From contig JBDVOA010000040.1 in the NCBI GenBank assembly GCA_039969355.1, positions 1 through 64,000 on the forward strand: 64,000 bases of DNA. Reading direction: 5' to 3'. Position numbers and translations under genes: made by a program. The stretch is from JL08 sp039969355. GTDB lineage: Bacteria > Pseudomonadota > Alphaproteobacteria > Rhodobacterales > Rhodobacteraceae. This document shows positions 17,425-26,068 of this stretch, one piece after another; the stretch's first letter is position 1; every line of letters begins with the position of its first letter. The notes below the pieces were generated by a model, which saw only the letters and a list, made by a program, of their open reading frames with translations, made no database searches and was not told the origin of the DNA.

Positions 17425-18195
17425 TCATCCCGTTTCCTTTCCAAGTGTATAACGGCCGGATAGTCCGTTGATCGCGTTTTCAAGCCGTTCACTGGTATCG
17501 GCCAGATGTGCGTTCATGCTGGACTCGGCTAACTCATGATCCCTTGCCTTGATGGCGTTCACGACGCTTCGATGAAACGGAATTGATTGCGCGTTTTCCC
17601 GCGGATCTGAGTTGGTCAGCCTGATTGAACTGAGCAGGGCCGAAAAAATCACACCCTCCATCGACAGCAATATTTCATTGTTGGCGGCACGCAGGATTGC
17701 CCGGTGAAACAGCGCATCAGCAAGTACGAACTCTTCGATGGACTGGGCTTCCTGTTCCATGCGGGCCTGGGCGGCTTCGATCACTGCATGGTCTTCATCC
17801 GAACCGTGTATCGCGGCCCATGCGGCTGCCTTCGGTTCCATCATCCGGCGAATTTCCATCAACTGGCGGAGAAACTCGGGTTTTGGATCGACCGAGAGGT
17901 GCCATGCTAAAACGTCATCATCCAGAAGCGCCCAGTTGGCCCGGCGCCGCACTCGCGTCCCGTGCCCGCGTTTGACCTCAAGCAAGCCCTTGCTGACTAA
18001 AAGCTTCACACCCTCGCGGATAACGGATTTGCTAACACCAAAGCGCTGCGAAAGGCGGCCTTCGTCTTCAATGAGCGTATCTTCTTTATAGTGACCGCCC
18101 ACAATACGCCGACCAAGTTCGCGAGAGACCTGCGTCGCAAGTCCGGGCGCTACGCCGCTTGCATCCTTCAAGTCATAATAGAGCATTTCATTCAT
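17425..18195 (-). CDS. GntR/FadR-family (FCD) transcriptional regulator
   Basis: 256 aa. Winged helix at residues 20-80 (RLSQRFGVSKSVIREGVKLL, VKRGHGTRVR) and an all-helical FCD effector domain with metal-binding His/Asp residues (DALFHRAILRA, FHRSVV). Such regulators sense sugar acids. It lies immediately upstream of, and in the same direction as, the sugar transporter and catabolic genes, so it is their likely repressor. A perfect 15-bp palindrome at 18207-18221 sits just before its start, pointing to autoregulation. Confidence 0.9.
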   Translation of the reverse strand: MNEMLYYDLKDASGVAPGLATQVSRELGRRIVGGHYKEDTLIEDEGRLSQRFGVSKSVIREGVKLLVSKGLLEVKRGHGTRVRRRANWALLDDDVLAWHLSVDPKPEFLRQLMEIRRMMEPKAAAWAAIHGSDEDHAVIEAAQARMEQEAQSIEEFVLADALFHRAILRAANNEILLSMEGVIFSALLSSIRLTNSDPRENAQSIPFHRSVVNAIKARDHELAESSMNAHLADTSERLENAINGLSGRYTLGKETG

Positions 18196-18206
18196 ACGAA
18201 CATCGT

Positions 18207-18221
18207 AAACATCTGATGTTT
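18207..18221. promoter_or_regulatory. Palindromic operator, FadR/GntR type
   Basis: AAACATC-T-GATGTTT is a perfect 7+1+7 palindrome, 12 bases before the regulator start. FCD-type GntR proteins bind short palindromes of this size. No second clear copy is seen before the transporter gene. The rest of the divergent gap to 18525 holds no gene. Confidence 0.55.
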
Positions 18222-18525
18222 GATATGTCTAGATGAAATGCTGATTTATCGCTCGATAAGACTTGTCCGGTAATGAATTGAAGCATAGGGATTTTTTGTT
18301 GCTCGCGAAAAAAAAGAGCCCAAACGTTGATCTCAAAACTCTTCGAAGGGCGGCAATTGGCGTCGAATCGAATACGCGGGCCAACGCAGATATCGTGGCG
18401 CTCTAGTGTTGAGACTTCGGTTCTACTGAACCTGTGCAACACAGTTTGTGGTGCGGACAATCGTGAAAACTCTCGGACCCTGCCCAAAAAATATCCAAGT
18501 TCACCGCTAGGAGGAGTGTGTAGCT

Positions 18526-19011
18526 TTGCGCCCAAGGAAGTTGGTTTTCACAATGACCCAAATGTACCGTTTTTTTCTCATTGTCTGTTTGATGAACTGC
18601 GCCGGCGCGGCCGTGGCTGAACGGGTGATAACGGTCGAGCCCGGATTGTGGGAGTATACCCATAGCCTGATGATTCCCGGCTTGCTGCAGCCTTCGGCGG
18701 GGCCAAAAACAGAATGCATCACGCCTAAAGATGCAACCCGTCGTTTGTCGGACCTTCTTGAAGAGTTGTCCAGCGGGGGAAGGTGCTCTGTTTCCAACCT
18801 GAAAGATACGTTGAGCACCGTTAAATTTGACCTCAACTGCAACAGCGACATCGAAAGCGTTTCCCTGAATTCTACGGGACACCTTGCATTTAGATATGGT
18901 CGGACGAAGATAACGGGCAGTGCAACGGGGTTGATATCGGTAAACGGTATGGAAATGAACGTAGCAGCCACAGGCGTTGCCCAGCGTATTGGCCGGTGCA
19001 AGAAGAAGTAA
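18526..19011 (+). CDS. DUF3617-like periplasmic protein
   Basis: 161 aa from TTG 18526, which has a strong GGAGGAG nine bases upstream (ATG 18553 is the alternative). A signal peptide (FFLIVCLMNCAGAAVAE) is followed by EPGLWEYTHSL, paired Cys residues (TECITPKDA; GGRCSVS; LNCNSD; GRCKKK) and a beta-rich tail, the layout of DUF3617 proteins. These are exported proteins of unknown role. Stand-alone gene. Confidence 0.7.
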   Translation: MRPRKLVFTMTQMYRFFLIVCLMNCAGAAVAERVITVEPGLWEYTHSLMIPGLLQPSAGPKTECITPKDATRRLSDLLEELSSGGRCSVSNLKDTLSTVKFDLNCNSDIESVSLNSTGHLAFRYGRTKITGSATGLISVNGMEMNVAATGVAQRIGRCKKK

Positions 19012-19403
19012 CGGCCTGATGGCAATGCAATTCTTCTGCGTACATAGCTGATTTTGGTGACCTGACGGCGCATTGGCTGGTCGTTCGAACTAGGGCTAAA
19101 TGAGTACGCTTTCTGGCGCGCATCCAGGTGGCAAGGCGTCGATGAACTCGCTGTTTCGCAGGGTCAACTGCCACAGAGTTTGACGAATCACATTTTTGAC
19201 TTGCGGCAGCCGAAATTAGGTCGGGCCGACGCCGGTGTTTCGCGTTTCAAGACAATAAGGCAATTAATCCCGTTCAGTGCACTAGACGTATAAAGTCTGC
19301 GTTCAATTGTGGCAAAATCTTAACGATAAAGTGCCTTAAAGATGGAAAGTAAGGAGTAGAGGTGGTACCCAGAGATAGTGTTTTTACGAGTTTGAGGTTT
19401 ATC
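19012..19403. other. 392-base stretch without a supported gene
   Basis: No open frame here has a recognisable product. The last 100 bases before 19404 probably hold the promoter of the VPLPA-CTERM gene; I cannot place it confidently. Confidence 0.4.
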
Positions 19404-20177
19404 ATGTTACGACAATTTGCTCTTTCGGGAGCATTCGCAGTTATGTTTGCAGGCCTTGCACATGCTGCCACAGTTAGCGGAAATTTCAGTGGGACAATTG
19501 ATGCGCCAAGCGGCGCTACAAGTACTCTTGTTGCGACCGGACAGGGTACCAATTCGCTTGCTTGGGGAACTCCGACTCATACAGCTACTCAGGTTCAGGC
19601 CGGAAACTCAAGCTCTCTCACGGTTAACAACAGCGCCTTTTCTACGAATGCGGCAACGACTGGTGTTACTAAGATCCTGTTCGGCACAATCACCTGGAAT
19701 AACCAGTCCAATTGGAAGACAGGTGGTAGCTGGACCAGTAACGTGAACTTCAACATCGATTTTTCGGCACCTTCTAATCCGGTGAGTTTGGGGCAGTCGG
19801 TTGGGTTTTCGATCGTAAATACAACAGATATCTCCGGCAACACGACGACCAATGAAACGACCGGACTGAACCCAGACAAGATTAGTAGCCTTCTCTTGTC
19901 CTCTACGGCGTTTGGTGTTCCGGTCAGTCTAGGTCAAGGCCTCGTACTGACCAGCGTGTTCTTTGGTCTGGAAAATGCTGGTACTGCCGGAACACAAACT
20001 GCCGTCAGCAGTTATGACGCTGCGACCGGCCAATGGATCAACCGCGAAGGCGGTACATCGACAATTGGTATCTATGGCAACGTTTCGGCCGTGCCACTTC
20101 CTGCAGGGGTATGGCTGATGTTGGGCGGTTTGGGCGGTCTCGCAGCACTGCGCCGCCGCTCAAGAAAGGCGGCATAG
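19404..20177 (+). CDS. Secreted VPLPA-CTERM sorting-signal protein
   Basis: 257 aa from ATG 19404 (GAGG six bases upstream). N-terminal signal peptide ending near LAHA-A, a Ser/Thr/Asn-rich beta domain resembling choice-of-anchor proteins, and a C-terminal tripartite tag: VPLPAGVWLML, a hydrophobic helix, then RRRSRKAA. This tag is recognised by an exosortase-type transpeptidase at the inner membrane and marks surface or exopolysaccharide-associated proteins. No exosortase is in the window. The next gene, 51 bases on, has a very similar ribosome-site context. Confidence 0.8.
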   Translation: MLRQFALSGAFAVMFAGLAHAATVSGNFSGTIDAPSGATSTLVATGQGTNSLAWGTPTHTATQVQAGNSSSLTVNNSAFSTNAATTGVTKILFGTITWNNQSNWKTGGSWTSNVNFNIDFSAPSNPVSLGQSVGFSIVNTTDISGNTTTNETTGLNPDKISSLLLSSTAFGVPVSLGQGLVLTSVFFGLENAGTAGTQTAVSSYDAATGQWINREGGTSTIGIYGNVSAVPLPAGVWLMLGGLGGLAALRRRSRKAA

Positions 20178-20228
20178 AGTCCTTTAACCATCCAGCTCTG
20201 TAATCAGTATCGTTTTTAGAGGTTAATC

Positions 20229-20723
20229 ATGAAGTTTCCAGTACTTCTCAACACAAGCCTGGTAGCCGCAACTCTTGCTGTTGTGGCGACCAACGTGCCG
20301 TCGCAATCACTCGCCGAAGAATTTAACATGTGCGATTTGCATGCGGTGCCGGAGCAGATTAAGCGAAAGGTTACACGTCGTGCCGACTACGACGATATTT
20401 TGAGGCTTATGTTCTCAAATTGCCCAGAGGCTGCATTGGCACTGACGGAAGCTGCAACAGCGGCAATTGGAACGACTAAGTTTCCCATATACGAGCGATT
20501 GGGCGATCCGAGTCCTGGCAGTGTTTCCGCCAAAGACGATGGCAATAACGGCGGCGGCAATAACGGCGGCGGCAATAACGGCGGCGGCAACAACGGCGGC
20601 GGCAATAACGGCGGCGGCAATAATGGCGGCGGCAACAACGGCGGCGGCAACAACGGCGGCGGCGATAATGGCGGCGGCAATGATGGTGATAATGGTGGTA
20701 GCGAGCCTCCTTTGCCCGCATAA
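20229..20723 (+). CDS. Secreted protein with Asn-Gly-Gly-Gly repeat tail
   Basis: 164 aa. A signal peptide (residues 1-28) leads to a short folded part with two Cys (FNMCDLH, SNCPEAA), then a tail of about 11 NGGG-type units ending SEPPLPA. AGAGG stands seven bases before ATG 20229. The folded part looks like a small helical domain and the tail like a flexible linker or surface brush. Family not recognised. It may be co-transcribed with the VPLPA-CTERM gene. Confidence 0.7.
   Translation: MKFPVLLNTSLVAATLAVVATNVPSQSLAEEFNMCDLHAVPEQIKRKVTRRADYDDILRLMFSNCPEAALALTEAATAAIGTTKFPIYERLGDPSPGSVSAKDDGNNGGGNNGGGNNGGGNNGGGNNGGGNNGGGNNGGGNNGGGDNGGGNDGDNGGSEPPLPA
20541..20682 (+). repeat. 12-base tandem repeat inside the Gly/Asn-rich gene
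   Basis: About eleven near-identical units of GGCAATAACGGC with silent changes (AAT/AAC) encode the NGGG tail. Copy number is likely to vary between strains by slippage. Confidence 0.85.
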
Positions 20724-20794
20724 GACAAACTGACTTACAAAACCAAATCCAAATCCGGTTTTGGCTGTAAGGGCGTTTGATCGATTTACGAAAA

Positions 20795-20814
20795 GGGCGC
20801 CAATTCGGGCGCCC
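20795..20814. terminator. Hairpin, possibly a bidirectional terminator
   Basis: GGGCGCC (20795-20801) pairs with GGCGCCC (20808-20814) around AATTCG. On the minus strand it is followed by TTTT, so it could end the cysteine-protease transcript; on the plus strand the T run is poor. It lies between two converging genes. Confidence 0.5.
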
Positions 20815-21018
20815 ATTCTCGTTCTAAACCGAAGTTTTGTTACCTGTGGCTGTTAACGGAACTTGCCTCTTCAGTTTGGATGGCATCGCAATGACGTTTG
20901 GTAGGTTTACCTGTCAATTCGAAGGCGATGTAGTATCAATAGTGACACTTTTTGCGCCCGTGCCTTCTAAGTTAGATGGATTTTCGATGATAATAATCGA
21001 GCGACTGGCCTAGGTTTT

Positions 21019-21678
21019 CTATCTCGAAGCCGTCGGCGAGTCTTTGATGACACCGCCTGCCAGAACTGCCTGCCATCTGCTCAGAGAACGGGGGTCCTGC
21101 AATTTCAGGAATGTGTACCCCGTCTGCTTCCAGGTGGTGATTTTGTTTGTCAAACTGTCGAGAACAAGATCGCCCTTCTTGGTTCTGAGGACCAGTACGG
21201 CGTGGCTATTCAGTTTTCGATCCAGCACAGTTGCGATCAGCAAGGTTTCCGATGCGACGCCTCGTTCCAGAAGCATCTTTTTCTTCAGCAGAACCAGATC
21301 TTCACAATCGCCACCTCGCGCAGAGGGCAGGGTCCAATACTCTTCCTTGCCGTATTGCTTCTGATCGTCGATCTGGCGGGTTCCACGATTGACATGGGTA
21401 TTGACGGATTTTGCAAGCTTGAGAACCGTGTTCTGACCAATGGTAGTCTGACCCGAGCGGGCGCAAACCCATCCGTATTTGGCGCACAATCCATTAAAAC
21501 CGGCGGGGGCTGTAATCGTGCGGTGACCTACCAGGAACACGCCATGTTTGCTGCCGGCAAAAGCAGGGGTCAAGCCAACAGCCCACAGCACAAATAGCGC
21601 TAAGGCAAAGTGGAGCATAGATACCAACTGGCATCGCTCGCTTATGGAATGACGTGTCCCCGCGACCATCGTCTGCAT
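21019..21678 (-). CDS. Transglutaminase-like cysteine protease (LapG-like)
   Basis: Up to 219 aa from ATG 21678; the frame is open to a GTG at 21756 and another ATG is at 21618, so the start is uncertain. A hydrophobic export signal (LHFALALFVLWAVGLTPAFA) precedes a catalytic triad typical of bacterial transglutaminase-like cysteine proteases: Cys in RGGDCEDLVLLK, His in LNSHAVLVL, Asp in LVLDSLT. LapG relatives cut large adhesins in the periplasm under c-di-GMP control. Its surface-protein neighbours fit, but the target is unknown. Confidence 0.8.
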   Translation of the reverse strand: MQTMVAGTRHSISERCQLVSMLHFALALFVLWAVGLTPAFAGSKHGVFLVGHRTITAPAGFNGLCAKYGWVCARSGQTTIGQNTVLKLAKSVNTHVNRGTRQIDDQKQYGKEEYWTLPSARGGDCEDLVLLKKKMLLERGVASETLLIATVLDRKLNSHAVLVLRTKKGDLVLDSLTNKITTWKQTGYTFLKLQDPRSLSRWQAVLAGGVIKDSPTASR

Positions 21679-21946
21679 ATTTTTGCCCCGTCCCCAGTCT
21701 ATGTTGTCGTTTGAATTTACAACAGGAGCCATGCTTTCGCCGTTCGGTAGTATCACTTTTGAAGCCTCGCTGCAATTCGGGTTGACAAATTACCATTGCG
21801 TGCAATCTGGGCACTCATGTGACCGGAATAAGGGTTTGAAAAGGTTAAGACATAAAATTGGTGTCATATTTCTAGGCGCGAGATAGGAGACTCAGTCGGC
21901 ACGACAAGAAAAGAAAACGCCATATTTTTCAACGATAATATGTGTC

Positions 21947-21973
21947 ACCGCGTATCGAGGCGCGGTTTCTTTT
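21947..21973 (+). terminator. Plus-strand terminator with no upstream plus-strand gene
   Basis: ACCGCG/CGCGGT stem (21947-21952 with 21961-21966) followed by TTTCTTTT. The nearest plus-strand gene ends 1.2 kb upstream, so it may end a small RNA or an antisense transcript. The rest of the 21757-22150 gap shows no gene. Confidence 0.4.
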
Positions 21974-22150
21974 AGAGCGAAATCAAATTCTTATGCTGTG
22001 TTTCATATGTTGCGGGAATGCAAGTAAACGCTCAGGCCGTCAGGCATCCGGCGATCACAAAAACACCTGTCTCAATTGATAACTTACGATGTGCCCTGAT
22101 CTGGCAGAGTGTCTTCGCAAGGCGATGTTCGCCTTATCGGTGTTCCTTAC

Positions 22151-24613
22151 TCAGTACAGATCAACCCGAAACGGGGAGGTCGTCCAGACCAATGCCGCCA
22201 GTTGGATGATCCGCTCAACCGGGTCTTTTTCAGCCGGACCTGAATCGAAGCGAGTCAGCACCTCGTCCATCGCATTCTGGCTGCCGGAGCCAAAGGCGCC
22301 ATCGACGCTCACATCTCCGCCAAGTTCCAAAATCAGCTTCTGCGCGCCGGCATCCAGCGCTTTTCGCGGAAATGAAGCGATTAGTTCTTTGGCCCGATCC
22401 GCAGCTCTGTGATTGCGCAGTGCGGCTGCCTTTGCTCCGATCAGGGCTGCATCGGCCATGTCGTACCCGGGCACATTAGCCGATGAAATCAGATAGGCCG
22501 CGTCGTTACCTGCAAAGGCATCTCCACGCTCTAGCCCCTTGGTGAACCAATCAACTGATTTGCGCAGGTCTTTTCCGCTACTGACCAAACCATCGCGATG
22601 CATGACGGCTAGATTGTAAGGCGCATCCGGTTGCCCACCTTCAGCGGCTCTTGTGAACATTTCAAACGCCGCGGGATAGTTGGGTTTAATGCCCCCTAAA
22701 CCCCGCAGATAAACAAGCCCCATGTTGTTGAAACCATAGATGTCTTCGCGCGCAGCACTTTCACTCAGATATCGAAGTCCACGCTCCGGATCGTAAAACT
22801 CAGCGTTTTCGTTGAGATAAAAGAACCCAAGCTCGTTCATCGCAAAGGTATGGCCAACTTCAAGGGACCTCATCATCAAGTCGTAGCCTTCAATCTCGAT
22901 CTCTTCGGTGCCGCCATAGCGCATGAACTGGCGTCCGAGAGCATAATAGGCATAAGGGTCACCGGCATCCACGCCGCGTGCAAACAATTGCAGGACTTCG
23001 TCGCTGGCCTGAGAACGGGCGTTGCCGCCGGTTCTGCGCGCTTCATTCATTTTGGCATTGCCCAGAGCCACCCATGCGCGCGCATGCTCAAGATCGCGCG
23101 CGCGCTCAAACGCCGCATATGCTTCATCGTAGCGACGTAATGCCGTCAAGGCGCGGCCCAACTGATAGTGAAAGCGTCCGACGTCCGGCGCGTTTTGCAC
23201 CGCAGCTTCGCAGGCGGCCAATGCGATTTCCGGGCGCAATTCGTTGGCGTAACGGGTGATGCCCATGCCGTCGGGATCAAGATGATCGCCTGCCTCAAAA
23301 TCGCAGGCATCCGGCTTCAGGTTCAGTGCAATATTCTTTTGATTGCCGTTGACGGACAGGGTTACGGCGTCGCCGATCTTGCCATCTTGAAGCGACAGAG
23401 CAGGGATCTGCACGGATTCATTGATCAGCAGCAGCTTGTCGACTTCGCCGCCCTTAAGCGACTCGCCTGCAACATTGCGCCGATATCCGGTGGCATCGGG
23501 CAAAACGAGGCGGCCGGTTTTGGGTCCCTGGACAACCGTGACCAGATCCGCCGGTGTCAGATCCAGCGCGTCGCGCATGGTGAAACGGATTTCGACCTCG
23601 GGAACAAAGTCCGCGTCAAGATTGGTCAGGTCGGTTGATGAAGCTGGCGTCGAAGAAACGGTTTCGACATTAGAGGGGGTAAGGCGCACCAGTCCGCGCG
23701 AACTGCCGCCGCCCCGACCGTCGACAACGATTGGGCGCGACTGTGCAGCGCCAATCCCGAAACTGGCCGGTTCGATCAGGGTCGAACTGTCCCAGGGCAC
23801 TTGCCGCCCGTTGGTTTCTGCGTAAACCAGACGGCGAACGCCTTCAAAAACATTTTTGACCAAATCGTCCGGCCTTGCGCTGGCCTCTTTGACCAGCGCC
23901 GCCGTGAACGGACTGTTGTCGCCCTCGCCATCAAATGCGATTGACCCGGGCGCGGTAGAAAATACCAGCATTGAATTCAGCGGTGCAGCCTGCGAGGAAA
24001 ATCCCGTCTTGGTTTCGCGCAACTCGTTGCCAATCTGTGTCAGCGCCGCCTGACCGGCAAATGGATTATCGCGGCAGCTGTCAAGGATCACGACCTGCAG
24101 GCGCGCGCGCGCGCCGATGATACCGACAAGACTGCCCAGCGAAACTGCTTCGAACGGGACGTCATAAACTGTGTCCAGATTGGCATCGACCGGAACCAAA
24201 TAATTTTCAGATCCAATCTGGAACCCATGTCCGGCAAAGAACACAACAACTTCCGTATCGTCATCGACGTCAAATAACACGCGACGCAGCACACCCTCAA
24301 AACCGCGCTTTGTGATGTTTTCGTGGTGTTTGACGTCATACCCTTGTGATTTGAAGAACTGAGCCATGACGCGGGCATCAGCAAGTGCATTGGGCAGGTC
24401 CGGGACAGCACTGTAATCAGAGTTTCCGATAACAATGGCATAGCGATGCGACGCCCGTGTCGTTGGGTCAATCGTGCGTTGTGCGCCGAGACCTGAGGAC
24501 CCTTGAATAAGACGTTCAAGCGCGGGTCCGTTCTGAGCGTCAGCTGTTCCCACTGCGAGCGCGGAAACAGACAATAGTGCCGCAGCGATCACAGATCTGG
24601 GGAGCTGTGCCAT
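22151..24613 (-). CDS. Exported caspase-family protease (orthocaspase) with TPR/Sel1 repeats
   Basis: 820 aa. Signal peptide (1-27), then a peptidase C14 domain at about 55-290 with the catalytic dyad H129 (FFAGHGFQ) and C180 (ILDSCRDNPF). The middle (about 290-460) is beta-rich, and TPR then Sel1-like repeats run from about 460 to 740 (GRFHYQLGRALTALRRYDEA, YNLAVMHRDGLVSSGKDLRK). A C-terminal segment (VDGAFGSGSQNAM) looks like a peptidoglycan-binding-type motif. It is probably a periplasmic Arg/Lys-specific protease or signalling scaffold. The start overlaps the stop of the upstream lipoprotein gene by one base, implying translational coupling. Confidence 0.85.
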   Translation of the reverse strand: MAQLPRSVIAAALLSVSALAVGTADAQNGPALERLIQGSSGLGAQRTIDPTTRASHRYAIVIGNSDYSAVPDLPNALADARVMAQFFKSQGYDVKHHENITKRGFEGVLRRVLFDVDDDTEVVVFFAGHGFQIGSENYLVPVDANLDTVYDVPFEAVSLGSLVGIIGARARLQVVILDSCRDNPFAGQAALTQIGNELRETKTGFSSQAAPLNSMLVFSTAPGSIAFDGEGDNSPFTAALVKEASARPDDLVKNVFEGVRRLVYAETNGRQVPWDSSTLIEPASFGIGAAQSRPIVVDGRGGGSSRGLVRLTPSNVETVSSTPASSTDLTNLDADFVPEVEIRFTMRDALDLTPADLVTVVQGPKTGRLVLPDATGYRRNVAGESLKGGEVDKLLLINESVQIPALSLQDGKIGDAVTLSVNGNQKNIALNLKPDACDFEAGDHLDPDGMGITRYANELRPEIALAACEAAVQNAPDVGRFHYQLGRALTALRRYDEAYAAFERARDLEHARAWVALGNAKMNEARRTGGNARSQASDEVLQLFARGVDAGDPYAYYALGRQFMRYGGTEEIEIEGYDLMMRSLEVGHTFAMNELGFFYLNENAEFYDPERGLRYLSESAAREDIYGFNNMGLVYLRGLGGIKPNYPAAFEMFTRAAEGGQPDAPYNLAVMHRDGLVSSGKDLRKSVDWFTKGLERGDAFAGNDAAYLISSANVPGYDMADAALIGAKAAALRNHRAADRAKELIASFPRKALDAGAQKLILELGGDVSVDGAFGSGSQNAMDEVLTRFDSGPAEKDPVERIIQLAALVWTTSPFRVDLY

Positions 24614-24939
24614 TATCCGGTCCAGCCTCCGCCGCCGCCGCCACCTCCGCTATTGCCGCCGCCACCTCCGCCGCCGCCACCTCCGCCGCCGCTATTGCCG
24701 CCGCCACTATTGCCGCCGCCACCTCCGCCGCTATTACCGCCGCCATTACCGGCGTCTTCATAAGATGGCTGTTGTTCGCTTTCAGCCGTGGTGGACGCGG
24801 AACTTGTTGCCTGGTTTGCCTTGGCAGCAGCTTCTTCCTCGGATGCCGCGTCAGTCTGTGGTAGCCATTGCTCGCAGGCCGACAGTGTCGTCACAGACGC
24901 CAGAATGATACCATATCGACGGAATGTCTTCTCGTTCAT
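24613..24939 (-). CDS. Gly-rich lipoprotein coupled to the orthocaspase
   Basis: 108 aa from ATG 24939 (AGGAG six bases upstream). A lipoprotein signal with lipobox LSAC (Cys 22), an Ala/Glu/Ser linker, and a C-terminal half made almost wholly of Gly with Asn-Ser interruptions, ending GGWTG. The stop and the caspase start share one base, so the two are made together. It may tether or present the protease, or serve as its substrate. No known family beyond low complexity. Confidence 0.75.
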   Translation of the reverse strand: MNEKTFRRYGIILASVTTLSACEQWLPQTDAASEEEAAAKANQATSSASTTAESEQQPSYEDAGNGGGNSGGGGGGNSGGGNSGGGGGGGGGGGGNSGGGGGGGGWTG

Positions 24940-25116
24940 TGTAGTCTCCTAATATCGCTTGTTACTCTTCAGAATGGGGACGATGGATTGATTTTAATGT
25001 GTTTTTAACTCTAGCAGCCCTTGGCGCAAAAATCGACCACGCCTGTGCGAAACCTATTTTTTTATCTGCACAAAGGGATGAAAGAACCGGAACCATAAAA
25101 ACTCTGCGATCCTTCT

Positions 25117-25890
25117 TTATTGCTTGCTCGCTGTCTCATGAGACGACCAAGCGCGCATCTCAAATGTTTTTTCGCGCAGCCACAGCAGGTCAAATCCCGT
25201 GATCATCCGGTAGCCACGCGCAAAAAGCGTTTCGGCCTGCGTCTGGTTAAGTGCCACGCCACCTAGTGGAATATTTGCGGACTTTGCTGCCTTTTCGATC
25301 CGAGCTAGTGCGGCCTGAAAGTCGGGATGGTCAAATTGACCAGAAATGCCCATATCAGACGACAGATCAAAGGTTGCCGGAATGATCAGATCGATGCCTT
25401 CGACATTGCAGATGTGTTCGATGTTTTCAACTGCATCGGTGGTTTCGATTAGGATGCAGCAAATTAGCTGAGGTTCCATTTTGTCGCGGTATTCGGCCAA
25501 TGTCGTGTTCCACCGTGATTGGGCAATAAAGGGGCCGAATCCACGAACGCCGTTTGGTGGGTATAGCAAACTTGCGACGGCCCGCTCAACGTCAGCGACG
25601 TTGCGGGCCAGCGGGAACACAATGCCCTCTGCGCCCAGATCAAGCGCGCGCTTGCATTGCACAGCATCGATTTCAGAAATGCGCACCAGCGGCGCACAAT
25701 CTGTCCCAGCCGTTGCCGCGATCATGGCGTGTGCCGAGCCATAATCGATCGCCCCATGCTCAAGATCGATGATCACGGCATCCGCACCAGATGCTGCAAA
25801 AGCCTGAGACACGGCAGCAGAGGGAATAGTGCAAAGCTGGCATGTCAGCCGATCAACGGTTTGGGTAAGTTTGGTCTTGAGGCTCGGCAT
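25117..25890 (-). CDS. HpcH/HpaI-family aldolase
   Basis: 257 aa from ATG 25890 (AAGGA six bases upstream). TIM-barrel class II pyruvate aldolase pattern: VIIDLEHGAIDY with metal/acid residues, VRISEIDAVQCKRALDLGAEG, then the metal-binding Glu in CILIETTDAVENIE and the Asp of PATFDLSSDMG. These enzymes reversibly split 4-hydroxy-2-oxo acids to pyruvate plus an aldehyde. Divergently transcribed from the FAD/GcvT-type enzyme, 178 bases apart; a shared promoter region suggests a common catabolic role. Confidence 0.85.
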   Translation of the reverse strand: MPSLKTKLTQTVDRLTCQLCTIPSAAVSQAFAASGADAVIIDLEHGAIDYGSAHAMIAATAGTDCAPLVRISEIDAVQCKRALDLGAEGIVFPLARNVADVERAVASLLYPPNGVRGFGPFIAQSRWNTTLAEYRDKMEPQLICCILIETTDAVENIEHICNVEGIDLIIPATFDLSSDMGISGQFDHPDFQAALARIEKAAKSANIPLGGVALNQTQAETLFARGYRMITGFDLLWLREKTFEMRAWSSHETASKQ

Positions 25891-26068
25891 CGGCATTCCT
25901 TTGAACTGCATTCTGTGATTTTCGACTTTGCACAGGAAGACGCGGGACCGTCCATGATAATTGCCACGGCTGGTGTCGCTGCGACAAAGTATGTCGTGAA
26001 AGGGCAATCGCCAGCGTTCTGTGAAAGCCAATGTGACCCCTGTCAAAACAGATCAGAGGATCACTCTT

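Noticed and set aside
19012..19174. Possible transposase relic on the minus strand
   Set aside because: The translated piece has no DDE motif or inverted repeats that I can identify; not enough to call.
20541..20682. CRISPR-like or minisatellite array
   Set aside because: The 12-base units are contiguous, lack spacers and encode an NGGG protein repeat in frame.
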